Notes under the pieces: model-generated | What the model saw: only the letters and a program-made list of their open reading frames with translations | Told to the model about the DNA's origin: nothing | The model's database searches: none | Assembly: GCF_032854445.1 (NCBI RefSeq) | Contig: NC_088302.1 | Coordinates: 20,907,788 to 20,967,787 of the forward strand | DNA from: Liolophura sinensis | Taxonomy: Eukaryota > Mollusca > Polyplacophora > Chitonida > Chitonidae | Length of the DNA: 60,000 bases | Direction of reading: 5' to 3' | Part shown: piece by piece, positions 40,801-60,000 of the stretch | Layout: each line of letters starts with the position of its first letter | Numbering within the stretch: the first letter of the stretch is position 1 | Position numbers and translations under genes: made by a program

Positions 40801-41120
40801 TCTAACACTTGACACAAAAATAGCATGCATCTGTGTTCACGATGTAGGCTAATATCCAGAAGAACAGCAATAATTTGCATGCTTACCACAATTGAGGCTT
40901 TGCTTAGGCTGATGGCCCCTCTACAGCCGAACGACGTGTCATTTTCAGATTTGTAGTAACTCAAAGTCCCATCTTTCAAGACAATAAATCTGTCTTGCCA
41001 ACCGTGGATGTAATTTGTCCATTTCATCAAAGTTCCTTGGATTTCTGGCAAATGCCCATCCTCGTCGAATTCGTCATCTTCGTCATCCGACAAGCTCAGA
41101 CCATCCTTCTCCTCAGACAT
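22699..41120 (-). CDS. CERT1: Ceramide transfer protein CERT1 (COL4A3BP/STARD11), 15 exons, 651 aa
   Basis: CERT moves ceramide from ER to trans-Golgi at membrane contact sites for sphingomyelin synthesis. Exons in transcription order: 41120-40887, 36004-35888, 35501-35394, 34103-33971, 32259-32155, 31387-31233, 29789-29697, 28724-28638, 28116-28042, 27779-27615, 27151-26984, 25591-25528, 24851-24652, 24156-24033, 22826-22699. The join is 1,956 nt, in phase throughout. Parts in order: acidic N-terminus; PH domain about 26-117 ([13 protein letters not shown]), which binds Golgi PI4P in known CERTs; serine-repeat region from Ser134 in RRHGSMMSL, the position of human Ser132 whose phosphorylation turns CERT off; coiled middle region; FFAT motif EFFDAVDA about 326-333 for VAP binding at the ER; START domain about 430-651 ending in ELPILF. 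Human CERT is 598 or 624 aa. Least certain is the 55-residue exon 10, whose acceptor is weak. Confidence 0.96.
22827..24032 (-). other. CERT1: CERT1 intron 14
   Basis: Holds a SINE-A fragment and otherwise AT-rich sequence. No exon recognised. Confidence 0.6.
22976..23095 (-). repeat. SINE-A 3' fragment
   Basis: In CERT1 intron 14. Only the tail half is kept (cagccagcattatggtgaga). Confidence 0.8.
24033..24156 (-). CDS. CERT1: CERT1 exon 14, START domain
   Basis: [19 protein letters not shown] to CKISYTAN. Tyr606 aligns with ceramide-binding Tyr553. Acceptor ttttcag, donor AATG|gtgagt. Confidence 0.95.
24335..24422 (-). repeat. SINE-A 3' fragment
   Basis: In CERT1 intron 13. Tail half, diverged. 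Confidence 0.75.
24652..24851 (-). CDS. CERT1: CERT1 exon 13, START domain core
   Basis: Contains [10 protein letters not shown], a CERT signature, and [16 protein letters not shown]. Asn559 aligns with ceramide-binding Asn504. At the Gln467 position this protein has Asn522. Confidence 0.96.
25010..25200 (-). repeat. SINE-B relative, body fragment
   Basis: In CERT1 intron 12. Shares 'gacatgacaccacatgcagg' type sequence and the following gggcctaccagtcctg with the 2.7-kb copy. Confidence 0.55.
25425..25515 (-). repeat. SINE-B tail fragment
   Basis: Contains gcttggggttttacgtcata and cttcctgtggcaggac; ends just before the exon 12 donor of CERT1. Confidence 0.6.
25528..25591 (-). CDS. CERT1: CERT1 exon 12, START domain
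   Basis: 64 nt, [21 protein letters not shown]. The last Glu (501) aligns with the ceramide-binding Glu446 of human CERT (598-aa numbering). Confidence 0.93.
25592..26983 (-). other. CERT1: CERT1 intron 11
   Basis: Holds a SINE-A fragment at 25.9 kb. A 168-codon open frame across 25915-26421 shows no family features and overlaps the SINE, so it is taken as chance. Confidence 0.6.
25876..25965 (-). repeat. SINE-A 3' fragment
   Basis: In CERT1 intron 11, next to a long T run. The preserved part (cggcggccagcattatggtg) is close to consensus, so a fairly recent copy. Confidence 0.85.
26984..27151 (-). CDS. CERT1: CERT1 exon 11, START domain
   Basis: 56 codons. [17 protein letters not shown] and [13 protein letters not shown] match the first strands of the CERT START domain. 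Confidence 0.96.
27615..27779 (-). CDS. CERT1: CERT1 exon 10, Ser/Pro-rich linker and START edge
   Basis: 55 codons, with [18 protein letters not shown] then a helix-like end ([12 protein letters not shown]). Donor CAG|gttaga is good. The acceptor (tgtcacaag) has a poor pyrimidine tract but is the only nearby site in phase, so the 5' edge may be wrong. Confidence 0.6.
27860..27992 (-). repeat. SINE-A fragment in a short intron
   Basis: Fills half of the 262-nt CERT1 intron 9. It ends about 80 nt before the exon 10 acceptor and may have shaped that weak splice site. Confidence 0.75.
28042..28116 (-). CDS. CERT1: CERT1 exon 9, linker to START
   Basis: 25 codons, basic then Ser/Pro-rich ([13 protein letters not shown] to SPSSPYYNE). 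Chosen for good splice sites and phase 0. Sequence similarity alone would not identify it. Confidence 0.75.
28638..28724 (-). CDS. CERT1: CERT1 exon 8, FFAT motif
   Basis: 29 codons containing [22 protein letters not shown] matches the VAP-binding FFAT motif (human EFFDAVEA). Confidence 0.96.
29431..29508 (-). repeat. SINE-A 3' fragment
   Basis: In CERT1 intron 7. Shows the ttcatttgattggtgttttt start of the reversed tail. Confidence 0.7.
29697..29789 (-). CDS. CERT1: CERT1 exon 7, helix before FFAT
   Basis: 31 codons, charged ([13 protein letters not shown]), ending VGGPDYE as in vertebrates (GGPDYEEGP). Phase 0 at both ends. Confidence 0.94.
29803..29970 (+). repeat. 26-bp minisatellite
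   Basis: In CERT1 intron 6, starting about 15 nt upstream of the exon 7 acceptor. Unit like cttactcaacatcacacaca plus caacag, about 6 imperfect copies. Confidence 0.85.
30262..30460 (+). repeat. Unclassified dispersed repeat, copy 1
   Basis: In CERT1 intron 6. Contains ctgggaaaatgtaaatttta gcacc. Similar to copies near 39.05 kb (same strand) and 34.65 kb (inverted). No pol III boxes or TIRs seen. Confidence 0.65.
30750..31016. repeat. Two inverted SINE-A fragments
   Basis: In CERT1 intron 6. A short minus-strand piece (30750-30790) faces a plus-strand tail half (30888-31016). Confidence 0.65.
31233..31387 (-). CDS. CERT1: CERT1 exon 6, conserved middle helix
   Basis: Includes [18 protein letters not shown] and [17 protein letters not shown], a highly conserved CERT segment. 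Acceptor tttttgtacag. Confidence 0.96.
31595..31935 (-). repeat. SINE-B reference copy, about 340 bp
   Basis: In CERT1 intron 5. The reversed tRNA-like head has A box TAGCACAGTTGGTAGAGTG and B box GGATCAATCCTGGGTCGA. It is tRNA-derived, not a functional tRNA gene. Confidence 0.88.
32155..32259 (-). CDS. CERT1: CERT1 exon 5, acidic linker
   Basis: [13 protein letters not shown] then a Thr/Gln/Gly-rich linker. It is poorly conserved but fits by phase on both sides and has good splice sites. Confidence 0.85.
32445..32545 (+). repeat. SINE-A 3' fragment
   Basis: In CERT1 intron 4, diverged, with cccaccataatgctgacc and the attcttgagtacg tail. Confidence 0.7.
32845..33360 (+). repeat. 28-bp minisatellite, about 18 copies
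   Basis: In CERT1 intron 4. Unit approx. gccactattacttgtagtcc + cttattct, with a longer variant carrying 'ataactgtaac'. No spacers. Confidence 0.92.
33971..34103 (-). CDS. CERT1: CERT1 exon 4, middle region
   Basis: Encodes [18 protein letters not shown], close to the human sequence after the serine repeat and probably coiled coil. Ends in phase 1 at GAT T|gtaagt. Confidence 0.95.
34630..34860 (-). repeat. Unclassified dispersed repeat, copy 2
   Basis: In CERT1 intron 3, inverted relative to copy 1 (ttggtgctaaaacttaaagt, ttccagtagaatatcatccc). Confidence 0.6.
35394..35501 (-). CDS. CERT1: CERT1 exon 3, serine-repeat region
   Basis: 36 codons, [15 protein letters not shown] then a Ser/Thr-rich run ending ASASSFK. 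It corresponds to the serine-repeat motif that kinases phosphorylate to inactivate human CERT. Confidence 0.96.
35888..36004 (-). CDS. CERT1: CERT1 exon 2, second half of PH domain
   Basis: 39 codons including [18 protein letters not shown], ending in the C-terminal PH helix. Phase 0 at both ends. Confidence 0.97.
36810..37075 (-). repeat. SINE-A copy, full length
   Basis: In CERT1 intron 1. Carries a 16-18 nt G run inside the element, an expansion of the usual cccgggctctgcccgg part. The tRNA-like head reads towards the right end. Confidence 0.85.
39045..39245 (+). repeat. Unclassified dispersed repeat, copy 3
   Basis: In CERT1 intron 1. Shares tgatatcctactgggaaaat and the following gtaaattttagcacc with copy 1. 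Confidence 0.65.
39958..40277 (-). repeat. SINE-B copy, near full length
   Basis: In CERT1 intron 1. Same order of parts as the 31.6-kb copy, with tail gcttggggtttaacgtcata. Confidence 0.88.
40887..41120 (-). CDS. CERT1: CERT1 exon 1, N-terminus and first half of PH domain
   Basis: 78 codons. The first 25 residues are strongly acidic ([11 protein letters not shown]), then the PH core with [13 protein letters not shown] and SYYKSE, nearly identical to vertebrate CERT. The start is the first in-frame ATG. Donor GTG|gtaagc. Confidence 0.96.
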
Positions 41121-41270
41121 TTTGATTTTTTCTCATTAACATTCACCAATATTGATCTAATCCTAAAGTTTTACGAGGACACAATGCAAACAATTCTTGT
41201 ACGAAGCGAAAACATGTTGATCTTCATGAAACACCCTCTACTACAGCCGCCATTTTGGGTCACAATGACA
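41121..41270 (-). promoter_or_regulatory. CERT1: Probable CERT1 promoter and 5'UTR
   Basis: In the direction of transcription the sequence reads CAAAATGGCGGC (complement of about 41246-41257), a close match to the YY1 initiator-type element. It lies about 130 nt before the ATG, where a 5'UTR start would be expected. No TATA box was seen. Confidence 0.4.
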
Positions 41271-41974
41271 TGTGAACGGAAGCACATTTAGAGCCATCTA
41301 GCAGCCAGTTTTGAAAAATACAAATGGGGCGGAACTGTGCTACAAATAAATATTTTCTTTCTCGTGAAGAGTTACTTCCCTCAATTCTCAAATTAGTCAT
41401 TAAGTAATGATTTATAAATGTGAAATTGTTGTTCATTTCAGCACAGTTAAATGTGTCTGATTTGATTGACAAGGATGAACACCTGTGATAATCCCCCTAC
41501 TATGAAATGATGTAACCCATTGTCCAGTGTTGTAACCACAGGGACTTGAATCATGGTTTGGTTATATTGTACATGAGATGGTATGTTCATTGGTTTCACA
41601 GCAGAATGAGTATAAAAATTTAAACTGAACCATGGGCGGGGTTGCGGCGAGGTGCTAACAAAATGACACAAGATACTTTTAACCTTCCGACTCGTGAAAA
41701 TGTTGATTTTTCCCGGCGAAATATAAGGCTGTATTTCATGCAACACATATAACTTATGGTGTAATTTACTCACTACAACTAGTTTTTACTGCGCCGTAGT
41801 ATTACAACTGATTCGAACTTTGTCTTCGTGTAGCCTATATGACCAGCGCGATATAATACTACACGATTCTATCAATAAAATAGCAGCAAAAAATACAAAA
41901 AGAAATTCTAAGTGTTAAATTCGGAGCTAAATACAAACTAGTTCGAGGCTATAATGCAAGCTGTACGTGGGACT

Positions 41975-42085
41975 GTCTCTCTGCAACTTGCGGATGGTCG
42001 TGGGTTTCCCCGGGTTCTGCCCTGTTTTCTCCACTATAGGCCTACTGCTGGCCGCCGTCGTATAAGTGAAATATCATACTTTGTG
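41975..42085 (+). repeat. SINE-A fragment
   Basis: Intergenic, upstream of CERT1. Core gcggatggtcgtgggtttcc and ggccgccgtcgtataagtga kept. Confidence 0.8.
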
Positions 42086-42410
42086 TGTTTGGTAAATTGA
42101 CATGTGGTATTTTTTTTTTAAGTCTACCTTTGAATTGTTAGGTAAACTGGTATTAGTTCAGTATTCACAAGCATTTATGTGTGAGGCGGGGGTGAATTTG
42201 AATGAATGATTATGCCTTGTCGTCACTTCGGCAATGTTGCCATGTCAGGAAGAGACAATAAGGAGTAGATTTAATTATCCAGGATTTTGAGGTATTTGGT
42301 GTAAATTGGTGTTTGATTCATTTTAAGGTCGTCTGTTGTGGCGCTGAGTAAATAATACATGTGTGATGTATTAATGAGACATTCGTTCCTGTACGGAGGG
42401 ATTCATAACT

Positions 42411-42894
42411 CTCAAAAAACTAATCTGTTAATTTTAACAGAAAGTCTGTTGTCTGACTGATGCAAAAATGTATTCTGCTATTGTAACAGATTATTCTGTT
42501 AAATATAACACATATGCTATATTAATTCAGCATGACAACTCTGTTATTCTGCCAACAACCTGCGGGTGCTCGTGGTTCTTCCCCCGGGCTCTGCCCGATT
42601 TCCTCCCACAGTAATGCTAGCCGCCGTCCAATAAGTGAAATATTCTTGAGTATACGGCGTAAAACACCAATGAAATAAATAAATAAATAAATTTTCTATA
42701 AATTAACCGTCCAATAAGTGAAATATTCTTGAGTATACGGCGTACAACACCAATCAAATAAATAAATAAATAAATTTTACCCAACCATTACGATATTATG
42801 CTGAATATAACAGAGTATTATGTTATAATAGCAGAATACATTCTAGCATCACTCAGACTGCAGGTTGTTAATATTAACAGATTAATGTAATGAG
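42411..42894. mobile_element. Long-TIR element split by a SINE
   Basis: Left arm 42411-42540 and right arm 42776-42894 are inverted copies of each other over about 90 nt (ctgttaattttaacag ... gaatgtattctgctatt). A SINE-A lies between the arms. Confidence 0.8.
42540..42775 (+). repeat. SINE-A fragment with duplicated tail
   Basis: Inserted in an inverted-repeat element. The tail (ccgtccaataagtgaaatat through aaataaataaata) occurs twice in a row. Confidence 0.85.
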
Positions 42895-43466
42895 TTTATA
42901 TCATGCTCCATGCCCATGTTTGGTCGCCGTGTAAAGACGATGTTTGAGCTGTTGTTAAGCGCAAGTTTCCTTGGAACTTATCTATGACAACCTGGAACGG
43001 AAAAGCTTTAGCTTTACTCGTGCGAACTCTTTGAATTTTGGCTTGAGCAGAATCTCATTGTTATCAGCTGGAATCGTGCGTGTATTAAATTTTAACATAT
43101 TTTTTGCTATATGTTTCAATATGCAATCGGGGCCTAAATTAGAAGGTTCAGTTCCAGCTCTCGCTTCTTCCTCAGCGGCTACCTGCCCATGTACAAGGGC
43201 AATGGTACAGATTTGGCTATGTGTATGTGAACTGTGAGTGAACTGTTTTAATTGGCTTGTTACTAAGTATCAAGTCCACCACTATTAACACAATACATTT
43301 ACAAATTGAAAAAGACATGTTTCAGTTGGGTTGGGTATCTGGAGTAAACCCGCGACATACTGACGGTTACGACGTCACAGAATTTTCAAGATTAGTGATC
43401 TTAAATTAACTAACGAGCATCGTCGAACGAATACTGTCAGCAAAGGCCGTCACAAGCAGCGAGGCC

Positions 43467-43687
43467 TGGCTCCGGGATCACGAAGCGACGTTGTACTTTA
43501 GTCAAAATTTCAAATCACTTTAAAATTGTAATTTCATACGTAGCGAGGTGAAAATATTGCTTGACAATGTAAATTCTGGGTAAGTTACTGCAAAAAAAAT
43601 TCAGTGAAAATAACCCAATGAAGATCCAAAGTTTAATGATTGAAACCTTGTCTTAAGTTTAAGATTGCTCCGTGATCCCGGAACCCG
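43467..43687. mobile_element. MITE-like element with CCGGGATCACG termini
   Basis: About 220 bp. Left end ggctccgggatcacgaagcg; reverse of right end ggttccgggatcacggagca; inverted similarity continues about 35 nt. AT-rich centre. Confidence 0.75.
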
Positions 43688-43899
43688 ATGAAGCCCCAAT
43701 TTTGCTGTCTATAGGGCTGGGATTGAATCTGCCCCCGTATATGTCCCACCGATGGAAAGGTAATTACCATCGTACCCAGTCTACAACGACCCTCTCTACC
43801 ACGGCTTAATAGTGGTTTGGATTCAAGACACTGGCATTAAAATAAGTTTACTCAAAAAGTGTTAAAAACTGTTCTCAGCACAGTACATGCACAGTTTAT

Positions 43900-44100
43900 G
43901 CGCTCACAGCCTCTGATCAAAGAGGTCGCACACTCGAATCCAGCTCTGACTACTTTGGCTGCGGCTTCAGTTAGAGATTTGTTAGATACCTGCATGGTGA
44001 AGGGCGGTAGTTCACTCCCAGCCTTTCGCTTTCCTTTAACCATAAACTTGACAGCTGTCATTGTAACGAAAAATTCTTGAGTATGGCGATAAAACCAAAT
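43900..44100 (+). repeat. Divergent SINE-A relative
   Basis: tRNA-like head with CGCACACTCGAATCCAGCTC and a matching tail (attcttgagtatggcg), but an unrelated middle. Confidence 0.55.
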
Positions 44101-44499
44101 AAATTTTAAAAAACATGTACAAACGTTTATGTCATATTTTATTGTAATTTTACAAGATTGAGAGATCACCACATTTAGAAATAACTGTAGAAAAGGATGT
44201 TTTTGTTATTCATTTTACAATTACAATTACAAGTAATTTTTTTATCAGATTGTTAAACACTGTTGTGTTCATCATGTTTTTTTTTTAATGTCGCATTCCG
44301 GTCAGCATGCCGGTCTCGGTGGCGATGTATAGTGCTGGCTCGTGACAAACTGATAAGAACTAGACTTATCCTCTTATGTTGAGATTCAGGGCGGAAACAG
44401 TAGCTAGATCAGCGATATTAAAGTCTTAGATATGAACCGGACTCGGGAATGAACCCCCGGACCTTCCGATTAAGAAGCGAATTATCTATCATCACGGTG

Positions 44500-44903
44500 C
44501 GATATATTGAACCACTGGGACTCAGGGTTACAGCTCGTTCTACAGAACCAAAATGGTCACCATGCAGACTGCAGCCACAGTGTGGTCTTTTGAACCAAAA
44601 TGGAAACCAGGCTGCCGCCACTGTGCGATACATTAAAGCAAAGTGGAAGTCAGGCTGCAGTCACTGACTGCATAACAGTGCGATACATTAAACCAAAGTG
44701 GAAACCAGGCTGCGGTCACAGTGGGGTATATTGAACAAAAATGGAGACCAGGCTGCAGCCACAGCGCGGTCTACTGAACCAAAATGGAGACCAGACTGCC
44801 GTCACAGTGCGGTCTATTAAACCAAAATGGAGACCAGGCTGCAGTCGCAGTGCGGTCTATTGAACCAAAATGGAGACCAGGCTGCAGTCGCAGTGCGGTC
44901 AGT
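44500..44903 (+). repeat. 43-bp minisatellite, about 9 copies
   Basis: Intergenic, about 600 nt after the synaptotagmin-like stop. Unit contains gaaccaaaatggagaccagg and ctgcagtcgcagtgcggtct. Right-hand copies are the most alike. Confidence 0.92.
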
Positions 44904-45475
44904 TTTAAAATTCGTTAGCTTTAAGCAAACTGACGGAACAATGTAATTCTGACAGATACTATATGTTATAACGTAATACTGATGTCGGTAAACCTTAACT
45001 AAACGGTTGATATATAATAGTGTCCTCAGAGACGTCTGTTGGTGCAGCAATAGACAGATGCATTCGTACCTTGGATGTGACATTTCCACTAAAAGTCATG
45101 TACAAAAAATGGTCATCGTAAATCATTAGAGCACAATTCCCTATAGTGGAGACGCCTGCTAACGCAACACAACGTCACACAATTGAGCAACCCAAAAAAT
45201 AAAGTTTTCCTAACCGTTGTGGATAAACGTGATGTCTTCCATATAAGAAACTATCTTCATGCTGGAGGACCACAGCTTACAACAATACGCTTTACATTAT
45301 CTTTGCTTGAAAGTCTGCTTTCCGCAATATCCAAGTCAGGCATTTTCTTCCGAATATCAGACCTTTTTACCAATCAATGTACACTTCACCGTCACCTTGA
45401 ATCTTCCTCATTAGCAAATTAGTTAAATTGGCCAATGAAATCATGGTAGCAGCTCATGCCACCTAGCTGTTCCGG

Positions 45476-59018
<13,543 letters not shown>

Positions 59019-59250
59019 ATCAAATGAGTGTTACGTGCTGATTTTTCTGCACACGTGTATCGTTGTATTTCCGATGGTAACATGTGGTACGGTCGACATT
59101 GCTGCTCACTTATTCATTATTACGGTCATATCTATACGTTGGAAATGACAGTGGGCGGCAGGCCTAAAAGAGGGTGGGGCACATGTATATATGGGTGTGA
59201 CCGTCTATAGCGGGGGTGGGTGCAGGGCAAAATTTATATCAGGCTCATTG
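59019..59250 (-). promoter_or_regulatory. Presumed promoter/5'UTR of the synaptotagmin-like gene
   Basis: Lies directly upstream of the start codon. No clear TATA or initiator motif was recognised. A further non-coding 5' exon beyond the window cannot be excluded. Confidence 0.25.
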
Positions 59251-59637
59251 TCGATGTAGGGGTTCTCTACTGCCGGTAACATCTGGACCAGATGTACACC
59301 CTAATGGTCACTGAAACTGAAATCCAAACTCTACTTGTATATATGTATGATTACACTCGAAAGTTTTTTGTGTTTTTTTTTTACTTTTAGACATGAGTGC
59401 AGTACATGTGCTTAGCGGACATCTTTTTTTTTGGGAAAGAAATTTGAAGTTCTGCTAATTTTTTCAATAAGTTTATATATATAAGCTTAAAGGTGCCTGA
59501 CAACCCAACTTGACAATAAAGCATAGATTAGATTTTTGTTTTGTGGTAATTTATGCTTCACATCTTACCATAAATGTTTCACAAGGTGATGGGAACCTGG
59601 AGGACACCACCGTAACTTTCGAGATAATTAACAAACT

Positions 59638-59870
59638 TAAGGGCCTCCGCGACCGAGGTTCATAGCGTGGCAGCGCGACGCAATGACTCCAGGTGCCTCC
59701 CGCAACTCTGACTTCTTCTGCGTGGGAAGATCTGTCAGCAGCCAGCGGATGGTCGTGGATTTCCTCCCCCGGGCTCTGGCCGGTGTCCTCCCACCATAAT
59801 GTTGGCCGTCGTCGTATAAGCGAACTACTCTTGAGTATGGCGTAAAACATCAATCATATAACTAAATAAA
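59638..59870 (+). repeat. SINE-A copy, near full length
   Basis: Upstream of the synaptotagmin-like gene. Head eroded, body and tail clear (ccaccataatgttggccgtc). Confidence 0.85.
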
Positions 59871-60000
59871 TTAACACACTTCCTGATTTAAAGCCTCAGC
59901 CGAGTCAACGGGACCTAGATTTAATCAAGAAACAACCTGTTGTGTTTAAGCTATTTTTTTCAACAGCAGCTAAGTAGACTCCATAGATATCTGCGCCTGT

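Larger units (their letters stand above)
36005..40886 (-). other. CERT1: CERT1 intron 1
   Basis: Largest CERT1 intron. Holds one full SINE-A, one SINE-B, one dispersed-repeat copy and a diverged SINE-A-like tail near 38.7 kb. No alternative first exon was recognised. Confidence 0.65.
41271..45475. other. Repeat-rich intergenic spacer
   Basis: Between the CERT1 promoter and the synaptotagmin-like stop. About half is accounted for by the listed SINE, TIR and minisatellite features. About 44395-44500 resembles another reversed tRNA-like head (gaatgaacccccggacc). No exon found. The 3'UTR of the synaptotagmin-like gene must end here, but no clear poly(A) signal was seen near its stop. Confidence 0.5.

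Overview
This is an AT-rich piece of an animal nuclear genome. Genes are split into short exons with GT-AG introns, and introns and intergenic DNA are full of tRNA-derived SINEs, small inverted-repeat elements and minisatellites. Protein similarity and the SINE types (notably one ending in 'taaaacaccaatcaaataaata') suggest a lophotrochozoan, most likely a mollusc or brachiopod. The species cannot be fixed from the sequence alone.

Four protein-coding genes were rebuilt exon by exon, and all are on the minus strand. From left to right: (1) a DAZAP1-like two-RRM RNA-binding protein, 10 coding exons between 17,557 and 1,202, 411 aa; (2) the ceramide transfer protein CERT1 (COL4A3BP/STARD11), 15 coding exons between 41,120 and 22,699, 651 aa, with PH domain, serine-repeat region, FFAT motif and START domain; (3) a divergent tandem-C2, synaptotagmin-like membrane protein, 4 coding exons between 59,018 and 45,476, 431 aa; (4) a complete beta-tubulin gene, 4 coding exons between 52,437 and 49,304, 445 aa. 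The beta-tubulin gene lies wholly inside the 7.5-kb second intron of the C2 gene, on the same strand. Every splice junction was checked for reading phase and each joined CDS is a whole number of codons.

The rest is non-coding. 17.7-22.7 kb separates the DAZAP1 promoter from the CERT1 stop and may hold a long CERT1 3'UTR. 41.2-45.4 kb is a repeat-rich spacer. Repeats include about 18 copies or fragments of one SINE family (SINE-A), at least three of a second (SINE-B), four inverted-repeat (MITE-like) elements of three types, one of them split by a SINE-A, and minisatellites of 22, 26, 28, 30, 38 and 43 bp. The 38-bp array seems to have grown out of a SINE-A copy.

No operon, CRISPR array, phage, plasmid or defence system is present. 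The four genes do not form one pathway: they cover mRNA processing and translation control, ER-to-Golgi ceramide transport, microtubules, and probably Ca2+-independent membrane trafficking. The most unusual layout is the same-strand nested beta-tubulin gene.
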